Below are positions 1-7,330 of a stretch of DNA of 64,000 bases, one piece after another; the first letter of the stretch is position 1; each line of letters begins with the position of its first letter. The notes beneath the pieces were generated by a model, which searched no databases, had not been told where the DNA came from, and worked only from the letters and a program-made list of their open reading frames with translations. Source of the stretch: Pirellulales bacterium. Lineage in GTDB: Bacteria > Planctomycetota > Planctomycetia > Pirellulales > DATAWG01. The stretch spans positions 1 to 64,000 of the forward strand of contig DATAWG010000130.1 in the NCBI GenBank assembly GCA_036267355.1, written 5' to 3'. Both the position numbers and the translations under genes were made by a program.

Positions 1-106
1 CTCCGCCGACGCCCCAGCCACTCAATTTCCTATGTAGCAGGCACACTCCGTGTGCCGTCGGCGCTTCTTGGTGCTCTGCGCACAGGGCCAGAGGGTTCGC
101 GGCAAC

Positions 107-193
107 GTAGCAGGCACACTCCGTGTGCCGTCTGCGCTTCTCGGTGCTCTGCGCACTGGGCGGGGCAGACGGCACACGGAGTGTGCCTGCTAC
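107..193. repeat. 87-bp nested palindromic element (family A, copy 1)
   Basis: Two 26-bp arms (107-132 and 168-193) are perfect inverted copies of each other and are separated by a 35-nt core. Each arm contains its own short palindrome, GGCACACTCCGTGTGCC or its complement. The DNA or RNA could fold either as one long hairpin with a 35-nt loop or as two small hairpins. The second copy at 329-415 has the same length and nearly the same core. The doublet architecture is like that of REPINs; that mobility class is an inference. Confidence 0.85.
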
Positions 194-328
194 GTTGTCA
201 ACGCACACGGAGTGTGCCGACTGCAATACAGATTCGTCGCCGGCCGAGGCTTTCAAATCACACGGCGAATCGGATGCCTGTCATGGATCATTCAGCATTC
301 CACGGCGAAAAGCAATACGGCTGCCAAC

Positions 329-415
329 GTAGCAGGCACACTCCGTGTGCCGTCGGCGCTTCTCGGTGCTCTGCGCACAGGGCGGGGCAGACGGCACACG
401 GAGTGTGCCTGCTAC
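329..415. repeat. 87-bp nested palindromic element (family A, copy 2)
   Basis: It has the same 26-35-26 geometry as the element at 107-193, with only a few core differences. Half-elements lie close by: one at 34-59 and another palindrome at 425-441 just downstream. The near identity of the two cores suggests a recent local duplication. Confidence 0.85.
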
Positions 416-522
416 GTTGTTAACGGCACACGGAGTGTGCCTGCTACGTTGCCGATTGGTCGAATACCGGCGATGGATCGATCGAGCGGCATCGCGATCG
501 CTGAAGGCCGAAGCCGCGTAGT

Positions 523-2001
523 TCAGCCCGTCCAGTCCCGCGCCACTTCCACCAGTGTTCTTAGCATTGCGCCGCTGCCGCCGCCGTCGGTCCAGGGTTT
601 CGGTTTGTCGTTGTAGGCCGGGCCGGCGATGTCCATGTGCGTCCAGGACTTTTTTTCGACGAATTGTTCCAGGAATTTCGCGGCCGTGATCGCGCCGCCC
701 CAGCGGCCTTCGCCGACGTTTTTGATGTCGGCCACCTCGCCCTTGATCTGCTCGTCGAACTCCGGAAACATCGGCAATTGCCAGGCCGGTTCGCCTGCCG
801 TGCGGGCCGCGGCCAGAATCGCGTCGCACCAAGGCTGATCGTTCGTCATCAGGCCGGCCACATCCGTGCCCAGGGCCACGACGCACGCGCCGGTGAGCGT
901 CGCCAGATCGATGATCTTCGCCGCGCCGGTTTCGACCGTCACACACAGCACGTCGGCCAGCACGAGCCGGCCCTCGGCGTCGGTGTTGTGTACTTCGATC
1001 GTGCGGCCGTTGCGGGCGGTGAGCACGTCGCCCAGCTTATAAGCGGCTGAGCCGGTCATGTTTTCGACCAGGCCCATCAGGCCGACGATGTTTACGGGCA
1101 ATTTCAACTTGGCCACGGCTCGCATCGCGCCGAGCACCGTGGCCGCGCCGGCCATGTCGCACTTCATGGTGAGCATGCCGTCGGGCGTTTTCAGCGACAG
1201 GCCGCCGGAATCGAACGTCACACCCTTCCCGACCCACGCCAACAGCGGCGCGTCTTTCGCCGCGCCGTTGTAGCGCAGAATCACCAATCGCGGCGGGCGA
1301 TATGAACCGCGGGCGACCGCCAGCAGCGAGCCGCATCGCTCGCGCTCCAATCGCGGCTGGTCCCAGACTTCGATCGCGAGGCCGGACTCTTTTGCCACCT
1401 TTTCGGCTTCGGCGGCGAACGATTCGGGATACATATCGTGCGGCGGTTCGTTCACGAGCCGGCGCGTGAGGTTCACGCTTTCGCCCAAAATCTGCCCGCG
1501 GCGAACGGCCTCTTCATCGCCGCCCGACCAAAGCAATTCGCCCGGCGGCGTGCGTTTCTTCTCGGCCTTGTATAGATCTTGCCCTTGGCTGCCGACGATC
1601 GCCCCGGCCACGGCGGCTTCGGTGATCGCCATGGCGGCGGGCTGCGAACAATCGGCGCCGCCGTCTCCGAAAAAGAATGCGACCCGCGCGCGAGCTTTGC
1701 CGGCGAGATGCCGGGCGGCGGCGGCGGCGACACGATGGGCCGTGCCGGCGTCGAATTTCGCGCGATCACCGGTGCCGACCACGAGCAATTGCCGTGCGGC
1801 GATGCCGGAGGGGGCCAACAGCGTCGTCAACTCGAATCGCTTGCCGGTGATCTCCTTCCGCTCGATGAGCTTGGAAAGCAATCCACCGATGGCACGATCG
1901 GCCTCGGCGGCTGGGCCGGCGAGCGGCGAATCGGAAAAGATGCCGACGACAATTGCATCGGCGGCGGTTGTGGCAAGCGGAGTGGTAATGGGAGAGGGCA
2001 T
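523..2001 (-). CDS. pepA: Leucyl aminopeptidase (M17, PepA family)
   Basis: A 492-residue cytosolic metallo-exopeptidase that releases N-terminal amino acids from peptides. The C-terminal catalytic domain is intact: the dimetal ligands and catalytic residues are visible as K259 and D264 (GKGVTFDSGG), K271, D282 (MKCDMAG), and D341, E343 and R345 in the signature NTDAEGRL. All sit at a constant offset from the corresponding E. coli PepA residues. The N-terminal about 170 residues form the less conserved family domain. Length is typical for the family. The start is the ATG at 2001. It has no Shine-Dalgarno site; a C-rich tract (complement of 2002-2050) abuts it. It is transcribed away from the ubiD-type gene at 2255, and both share this kind of leader. 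Function is confident; the physiological substrate is not specified by sequence. Confidence 0.96.
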   Translation of the reverse strand: MPSPITTPLATTAADAIVVGIFSDSPLAGPAAEADRAIGGLLSKLIERKEITGKRFELTTLLAPSGIAARQLLVVGTGDRAKFDAGTAHRVAAAAARHLAGKARARVAFFFGDGGADCSQPAAMAITEAAVAGAIVGSQGQDLYKAEKKRTPPGELLWSGGDEEAVRRGQILGESVNLTRRLVNEPPHDMYPESFAAEAEKVAKESGLAIEVWDQPRLERERCGSLLAVARGSYRPPRLVILRYNGAAKDAPLLAWVGKGVTFDSGGLSLKTPDGMLTMKCDMAGAATVLGAMRAVAKLKLPVNIVGLMGLVENMTGSAAYKLGDVLTARNGRTIEVHNTDAEGRLVLADVLCVTVETGAAKIIDLATLTGACVVALGTDVAGLMTNDQPWCDAILAAARTAGEPAWQLPMFPEFDEQIKGEVADIKNVGEGRWGGAITAAKFLEQFVEKKSWTHMDIAGPAYNDKPKPWTDGGGSGAMLRTLVEVARDWTG

Positions 2002-2254
2002 GGGTGGGGGTGAGGGGTGAGAACAGGGGCGAGGGGCAAGGGGCGAGAAACGACAGGGTCAAACGACGGGAACTACGAGCCGACTGCCACATTGTAGCGG
2101 GAGCCGCTATGATTTCGAGAGATTGAACGCCGAGTTAATTAAACCCGACCGCGAAGAATGCTCGGCTCGGTCAAGCCAGCAGTGGCTCCCCTAACACCTA
2201 ACCCTAGCCCCTAACCCTCTTCCTTCCTCGCCCCTCGCCCCTCGCCCCTTCAGC
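2002..2254. promoter_or_regulatory. Divergent intergenic region with two C-rich start-abutting tracts
   Basis: The region between the divergent pepA and ubiD-type genes carries a tract at each end. The 2002-2050 tract is G-rich on the + strand, so C-rich as pepA leader. The 2191-2250 tract is C-rich on the + strand as ubiD leader and is built from units such as CGCCCCT and CCCTAA. Each tract ends within a few bases of its start codon. The two ends are mutually complementary. No Shine-Dalgarno sequence is seen for either gene. Promoters must lie in between but none is obvious. Confidence 0.6.
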
Positions 2255-4153
2255 ATGTCCTACCGCACGCTGCGCCAGTGCATCGACGATCTTGCGGCGA
2301 CGGGGCGGCTCGTGCGCATCGAGCAAGAAATCGACGCCGAGCTCGAAGCGGCCGAGATTCAGCGGCGCGTATATCGGGCCGGGGGGCCGGCGATTTATTT
2401 CGCCCGCGTCAAAGGCTGCCGGTTTCCGATGGTCGGCAATCTGTTCGGCACGATCGAACGGATGCGCTACCTGTTTCGCGATACGCTCGATTCGGTGCAG
2501 CGGCTGATCGAAATGAAAATCGATCCCGCCGCGGCAATGCGCCGGCCCTTCTCGGCATTGGCGACGATGTGGACCGCGCGGCGGATGTTGCCGCGCTCAG
2601 TGCGGCGCGGGCCGGTGCTTTCCGGCACGACCACAATCGGCGAATTGCCGCAGTTGCGCTCTTGGCCTTGCGACGGCGGAGCGTTTATCACCTGGCCGCT
2701 GGTTTACACCGAAGATCCTGATCGGCCCGGCTTTCCGCGGTCGAATCTGGGCGTGTATCGTGTGCAGCTTTCCGGCGGGCAATATCAGCCGAATGCCGAA
2801 GTCGGGCTGCACTATCAAATCCATCGCGGCATCGGCATACACCATGCCGCGGCGATTCGACGCGGCGAGCCGCTGCGCGCGAATATCTTCGTCGGCGGGG
2901 CGCCGGCGATGACCGTGGCGGCCGTGATGCCGCTGCCGGAAGGATTGTCGGAGCTCGGCTTTGCCGGGGCGCTCGGCGGGCGGCGCGTGCCGATGATCCG
3001 CCGGCCCGGCGGGCTGCCGATCTATGCGCAGGCCGATTTCTGCATCACCGGCACCGTCGAGCCGAATCGCCGTTTGCCTGAGGGACCATTTGGCGATCAT
3101 TTGGGCTACTACAGCCTCGAGCACGATTTTCCCGTGCTGCGGGTCGAACGGGTTTATCATCGGCCGGATGCGATTTGGCCGTTCACGGTCGTCGGCCGGC
3201 CGCCGCAGGAAGACACGGTGTTCGGCCAATTCATCCACGAACTGACCGGCTCGATCGTGCCGACGCTATTGCCGGGCGTTCGGGCCGTGCAGGCGGTCGA
3301 TGCGGCCGGTGTGCATCCGCTCCTATTGGCCATCGGCAGCGAACGCTACACGCCGTACGACGAGCGCCGCCGGCCGCAAGAATTGCTCACGCAAGCCAAC
3401 GCGATTTTGGGGCAAGGGCAGATGTCGCTCGCCAAATACTTGTGGATCGTGTCGGGCGGCGACGATCCGCAGTTGGATATTCGCGATGTCGGCAAATTCT
3501 TGTGCCACGCGCTGGCCCGGGTCGATTGGCGCCGCGATTTGCATTTTCAAACCTGCACGACCATCGACACGCTCGACTATTCCGGCACGGCGCTGAACGA
3601 AGGCTCGAAGCTGGTGATCGCGGCGGCGGGGCCGGCCGTGCGCACGCTTCCGACCGAGCTGCCGGCCGATTTGCGCGTGTCGGCGAGCAAAGATGGGGGG
3701 CGCGGAGATGGCTCGCGCGGCGGTGCGGTTTCAAGTGCCTCGGGATTCCGCAACCCGCGGCTCTGCTTGCCGGGAGTGCTGGCGATGGAAGGGCCGAAAT
3801 TTTCCGTCGAGACGGGCGACACGCGGTTGGCGCTCCAACGATTTTGCACCGCATTTACGCCCGACGACGCGATCAATCGCTTCCCGCTGGTGGTGATCGT
3901 CGACGATAGCGAATTCACCGCCGCGTCGCTGGCGAATTTTCTGTGGGTGACGTTCACGCGCAGCAATCCAGCGGCGGATGTTTATGGCATCGGTGAATTC
4001 ACGCAGCAGAAGCATTGGGGTTGCCGGGGATCGCTGGTGATCGACGCGCGAACGAAGCCGCATCATGCGCCGCCGCTGGTGGAGGACCCGGCCGTGAGCC
4101 GCCGCGTGGATCAGCTCGCGGCCAGCGGCGGCCCGCTGCATGGGGTCATTTGA
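2255..4153 (+). CDS. UbiD-family prenylated-FMN-dependent (de)carboxylase
   Basis: A 632-residue UbiD-like enzyme. The family uses prenylated FMN, supplied by a UbiX partner, for reversible decarboxylation of aromatic or alpha,beta-unsaturated acids, often in ubiquinone or menaquinone synthesis. Visible family segments are the N-terminal DDL..GRLVRI block, SNLGVYRVQL (about 163-172), QYHIH-like YQIHRGIGIHH (187-197) and the EGPFGDHLGYY block (276-286) holding the acidic active-site region. An unusual Gly/Ser-rich insertion lies at about 484-506 (GGRGDGSRGG). The start at 2255 follows a C-rich tract and gives a family-like N-terminus. No ubiX or quinone gene is adjacent, so the substrate cannot be assigned. 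In planctomycetes a menaquinone-pathway role is possible, as inference. Confidence 0.9.
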   Translation: MSYRTLRQCIDDLAATGRLVRIEQEIDAELEAAEIQRRVYRAGGPAIYFARVKGCRFPMVGNLFGTIERMRYLFRDTLDSVQRLIEMKIDPAAAMRRPFSALATMWTARRMLPRSVRRGPVLSGTTTIGELPQLRSWPCDGGAFITWPLVYTEDPDRPGFPRSNLGVYRVQLSGGQYQPNAEVGLHYQIHRGIGIHHAAAIRRGEPLRANIFVGGAPAMTVAAVMPLPEGLSELGFAGALGGRRVPMIRRPGGLPIYAQADFCITGTVEPNRRLPEGPFGDHLGYYSLEHDFPVLRVERVYHRPDAIWPFTVVGRPPQEDTVFGQFIHELTGSIVPTLLPGVRAVQAVDAAGVHPLLLAIGSERYTPYDERRRPQELLTQANAILGQGQMSLAKYLWIVSGGDDPQLDIRDVGKFLCHALARVDWRRDLHFQTCTTIDTLDYSGTALNEGSKLVIAAAGPAVRTLPTELPADLRVSASKDGGRGDGSRGGAVSSASGFRNPRLCLPGVLAMEGPKFSVETGDTRLALQRFCTAFTPDDAINRFPLVVIVDDSEFTAASLANFLWVTFTRSNPAADVYGIGEFTQQKHWGCRGSLVIDARTKPHHAPPLVEDPAVSRRVDQLAASGGPLHGVI

Positions 4154-4161
4154 TAAAGTAA

Positions 4162-4274
4162 GTAGTAGGCATACTCCGTATGCCGCCAGCGCTCCGCGTC
4201 GTGACGCACCCGTTGGACGGCGGACGGCACACGGAGTGTGCCTGCTACGTAGTAGGCATACTCCGTATGCCGTC
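4162..4274. repeat. Family A element (87 bp, 4162-4248) plus abutting half-element
   Basis: The complete element again measures 26-35-26. Its left arm carries the variant palindrome GGCATACTCCGTATGCC (4168-4184), and its right arm has the common form (4226-4242). A further arm with the variant follows directly at 4249-4274, joined through CTACGTAG. The variant changes both sides of the stem together, so pairing is kept. Sequence after this arm (to about 4330) recurs after the matching arm at 31736. Confidence 0.85.
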
Positions 4275-4384
4275 GGCCACTTGAAACGCGTGCCACCGCC
4301 ATTCGAACGTTTCGACCACGAACAAGAACCGGCAGACTGCGCTTGCCGGTGGCACACGCCGGCAGCACATAAAATCATACGACG

Positions 4385-5371
4385 ATGGACGAAATCATCC
4401 ACTGGATCTTGCGATTGGGTTGGCTGCTCGGGGTGTGGCTGTTTGCGTTCGGGGCGGCGGTGGGGAGTTTTTTGAATGTCGTCGTGTATCGGCTGCCGGC
4501 CGGGAAAAGTCTCGTGCGGCCGGGATCGAGTTGCCCGGCTTGCGGCCATCCGATCCGCTGGTATCACAATATCCCGATCCTCAGTTGGCTCGTGCTTCGC
4601 GGGCGGTGCTACGATTGTGGAACAAAGATTTCGGCTCGCTATCCGCTGGTGGAACTTGCCGGCGGATTGTTGTTCGTCGGCCTGGCGGCGGTCGAGGTTT
4701 GGCCGGCCGCGGCGAAGGCTGCCGGGTTGCCCGCATTCATGCCGCACGCCAGCGGAGCCGACATCGTCGCCCGCTATTGTTACCACCTTTGGCTGCTGGC
4801 GACGCTTTTGGGCGCGGCGTTGATCGAGCGCGATGGCCATGCGGTACCGCGGCGGATGGTGTTTCTCGGCGCGGTTGTCGGGCTGGCGGTCGCGATTGGT
4901 TGGCCGGCGGTGCAGCCCGAGTTTGGCCATGTGTTGCCGCTCACTTGGAACGTGGCTGCGCGGTGGTCGGGTTTCGCGGCGTCGGGAGCCGGCGGGTTGA
5001 CGGGTCTTTTGGCCGGATGGATTTTTGGACTGGTGGCCACCCCGTCGAGCAAGAATCTACCGGCGCTACAGCAGCGGCTGACGGAAGTCGGCCGGCCCGA
5101 TGCAGCGACGCTGGCCTGCGTGGGGACTTTTTTCGGCTGGCAAGGGGCCGTGCTCGTGGGCCTGACGGCAACCTTCGTGTGGCTGATGATCGACTCACGG
5201 CGAAATCGGCCGCACCGAGGAAAAAAGCAAGGGCTGCGATGGGGGTGGACCGCCCTTGTGCTACTGGCCGCGATCGGATGGATCCTGCTGACGCGCGCTT
5301 GGTACGATCGGCCGGCGCGATGGATGCAAGGGGAAATGCCGATGAACTCGATGCAATTCAATCGGCGATGA
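4385..5371 (+). CDS. Prepilin peptidase (A24)-like membrane protein with degenerate active site
   Basis: A 328-residue polytopic protein. The N-terminal domain has the prepilin-peptidase signature: a membrane helix ending in GSFLNVVVYRLP, then two CxxC pairs (C50/C53 and C75/C78) around the cytoplasmic loop that in the family binds zinc and methylates pilins. The C-terminal aspartyl protease half is recognisable by position but altered. Where the family has an ID-x-D motif it reads IERDG (D150), and the GxGDxK motif reads GRPDAAT (D239), so one acid survives in each but the glycines and lysine do not. About seven membrane segments are likely. No pilin or type IV/II secretion gene adjoins it. 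It may be an active divergent prepilin peptidase or a methylase/scaffold relic. Confidence 0.8.
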   Translation: MDEIIHWILRLGWLLGVWLFAFGAAVGSFLNVVVYRLPAGKSLVRPGSSCPACGHPIRWYHNIPILSWLVLRGRCYDCGTKISARYPLVELAGGLLFVGLAAVEVWPAAAKAAGLPAFMPHASGADIVARYCYHLWLLATLLGAALIERDGHAVPRRMVFLGAVVGLAVAIGWPAVQPEFGHVLPLTWNVAARWSGFAASGAGGLTGLLAGWIFGLVATPSSKNLPALQQRLTEVGRPDAATLACVGTFFGWQGAVLVGLTATFVWLMIDSRRNRPHRGKKQGLRWGWTALVLLAAIGWILLTRAWYDRPARWMQGEMPMNSMQFNRR

Positions 5372-5423
5372 ACGGCGCTGCGAAGAATGCCGATCGGCGG
5401 TTCGGCGTCTGACAGGCGGCTTC

Positions 5424-5481
5424 CTCGCTGACGCTTCGGGCTTGTATCGGAATCGCACACTAGGCGCGAAGCGTTAGCGAG
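5424..5481. repeat. Palindromic repeat, family G (CTCGCTAACGCTTCGGGCT type)
   Basis: Imperfect inverted arms at 5424-5442 and 5463-5481 share the consensus CTCGCTAACGCTTCGGGC. The same family is complete at 49701-49771 and present as a half copy near 49520. It lies in the convergent gap between the prepilin-peptidase-like gene and the minus-strand gene at 5587. A half copy of the GCGAAACCGCAAGCG family is at about 5530-5546. Confidence 0.7.
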
Positions 5482-5586
5482 GGCGAGCGGCAAAGAGACG
5501 TGCCGGCGCCGTGAGGCGGCGGCGAAATGCAAACGCGCGAAACCGCAAGCGCGGCGCTCGGCTGCTACGAGATAGACGGCCGCAGG

Positions 5587-6999
5587 TTAGCGGGCCGGGC
5601 CGAGGCTGGCTTGGGCTTGAACGGGTGGGTTACGACGGTTGATTTCTTCCAGCAAGCGGTGATTCATTTCGTCGAGCTGGGCCGCCATGCGGATGTTGTC
5701 GCGGAACGTTTTCGAAAGATCGGCCCGAAGTTCTTCGTTGCGCTTGCCGAGCGCCGCAACGTAGGCGGTGGCGGCATCACGTTCGGCTTGAAATTTGGCC
5801 AAGTCTTTCTTCAACCCTTCGCGCTCCTTGGTGATCGCCTCGACGTCGGCGAGCACTTCCGTCTGAGCCGCATCCAGCCGATTGGCTTGCGCGGCGATGT
5901 CGGCGATTTCGGCGAGCAACTCGCTCCGCTGGCGGACGGACTCGCGAAACATTTGGGCAAAGTCTTGCAGTTCGCGGACGAACACCTTGCCCTTGTCTTT
6001 GCGATCGGTGTCGTAGACGGCGACCATCTTCGTGTCGACGAGTTCGGCAGCCGTTTGCGGATCAAAAAGCGCCACATCGCCCGGCTTGAACACATGGCCG
6101 CCGGCGGCGGCCGCGGGAGCACCAGGGGCGGGCGCGGCAGCGGGCGGTCCAGGCTGCGCGGCGGGCGCCGCCGGCGGAGCAACGGCACTCTTATCGGCCG
6201 GCACTTTGTCCGACGACCATTCCTTCGTGAACTTCACCCAGCGGTAAACCCGGTCGGGCGGATCGTTCTCGTTGGCGGCCGTGAAATCCCGGATGTAGTC
6301 GGACTGGACATCGGCGGGAAACGACGCCTTCACCACGTCGTCGCGATTGTCGAGCTGCGCAAACAGCGCATGGCTGTCGGCCGGCATGATCTCGTACAAG
6401 TCCAGATGGCCGCGGGCCCGGGAGATTTGCGTCAGTTCGCCCTGGGAGAGGGCCAACGACGGAGCCATCTTGATCAGCTTGTCGCCTTCTTTGGCCGCGG
6501 TGACGGTGAATTCGCCGAGATACTTGCCGCCGTTCGCCTTGGGGTCTTGCTCGAAGACGAATAGGGTCGTTTTCACGTCGATGCCATGCGGCGTCGGATC
6601 GTCGACCGTGGCGCTGATTTCGCCCGTATCGGCGTTTGCCCGAACCACGCTGGCCTCGTGCCACACTCGGCCGCGGCCGGCTAAAGCCACCTCGACCTGA
6701 TGTTGAGCGCGGTCGCGATCCTGCTTCAGCTGCTCGATCCCCTTTTCGATGATCTGATTGCCTTGTGTCTTGCCGTTTTCGACCTGGTCGATGGCGGCGA
6801 CGTAGCTCTTCAACTCCTCGTTCCAATTCTTCGCCAGCACGAACGTTCGGGCGGAGAAGTAGAAGAACACGAGCGAAGCGAGCAAGATGAACCCGACCAG
6901 GATCATCTGCGGGATCGACCAGTTGATGCGGCTCATGAAAACGGCCACGAGGCCCAAAATCACGACCAATCCGCAAAGCCCCGGTATCAGCATTTCCAT
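5587..6999 (-). CDS. Membrane-anchored coiled-coil protein of unknown function
   Basis: 470 residues, not recognised as a named family. Two hydrophobic segments lie at about 5-23 and 32-51. A helical, probably coiled-coil stretch (about 52-95) follows, then a soluble region with beta-rich composition (100-250), an Ala/Pro linker (about 265-298) and a long C-terminal coiled-coil (about 345-455, rich in E, R, A and L heptads). Such an architecture suggests a two-pass inner-membrane anchor with a large soluble part. The ATG at 6999 has no clear Shine-Dalgarno site; a second ATG is two codons downstream. It stands alone between gaps. Role unknown. Confidence 0.85.
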   Translation of the reverse strand: MEMLIPGLCGLVVILGLVAVFMSRINWSIPQMILVGFILLASLVFFYFSARTFVLAKNWNEELKSYVAAIDQVENGKTQGNQIIEKGIEQLKQDRDRAQHQVEVALAGRGRVWHEASVVRANADTGEISATVDDPTPHGIDVKTTLFVFEQDPKANGGKYLGEFTVTAAKEGDKLIKMAPSLALSQGELTQISRARGHLDLYEIMPADSHALFAQLDNRDDVVKASFPADVQSDYIRDFTAANENDPPDRVYRWVKFTKEWSSDKVPADKSAVAPPAAPAAQPGPPAAAPAPGAPAAAAGGHVFKPGDVALFDPQTAAELVDTKMVAVYDTDRKDKGKVFVRELQDFAQMFRESVRQRSELLAEIADIAAQANRLDAAQTEVLADVEAITKEREGLKKDLAKFQAERDAATAYVAALGKRNEELRADLSKTFRDNIRMAAQLDEMNHRLLEEINRRNPPVQAQASLGPAR

Positions 7000-7330
7000 G
7001 GAAGATCAGCCCTGTGGTGGCCGCCGCGAATTGGATGTGTGATCGAAGGCGAGCAGCGAAACGCAAGCAGCCGCAAATATATCGCCGACTGCCGATGCGC
7101 GTTCAAAGCCGCGCATGGCGGAATTCTTGTGAGGAGTCTGACTTGCGGCGATGAATTCATACTAGATAGGGCAAATTGGGGTGTCAAGCAAAGCGCGCGG
7201 CGCTGCGCAGGGGTCGCCGGTAGCAATGTTGGAGTTCGCGCTTTAGCGTGCGGGGCCAAAACGCTCCAGCGTGAACTCCAACGGGGCGCCGATTTCGAAA
7301 CGGGCCGCGCGGGCGGTATAATCTGCGTTA
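7000..7330. other. Intergenic region with an inverted repeat
   Basis: No gene is seen. An imperfect inverted repeat at 7229-7281 has outer arms TTGGAGTTCGCGC and GCGTGAACTCCAA. This sequence belongs to the same family as the perfect palindrome at 22752-22804, but with the arms in the opposite order. Confidence 0.6.

Larger units (their letters stand above)
1..522. other. Gene-free palindrome-rich region
   Basis: No credible gene is seen here; the open frames consist of repeat sequence. Seven copies of one 17-bp palindrome occur at 40-56, 113-129, 171-187, 202-218, 335-351, 393-409 and 425-441. Four of them are paired into two complete 87-bp elements annotated separately. The region lies downstream of the aminopeptidase gene, which reads towards it from the right. 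I see no T-run that would make any of these hairpins a classical intrinsic terminator. Confidence 0.85.

Noticed and set aside
1-441. CRISPR-like array of repeats
   Set aside because: Repeats occur in both orientations as palindromes, spacers are irregular and partly identical, and no cas gene is near.
281-946. 221-residue minus-strand frame overlapping the aminopeptidase end
   Set aside because: Arg/Gly-rich frame-shifted shadow running into the palindrome cluster.
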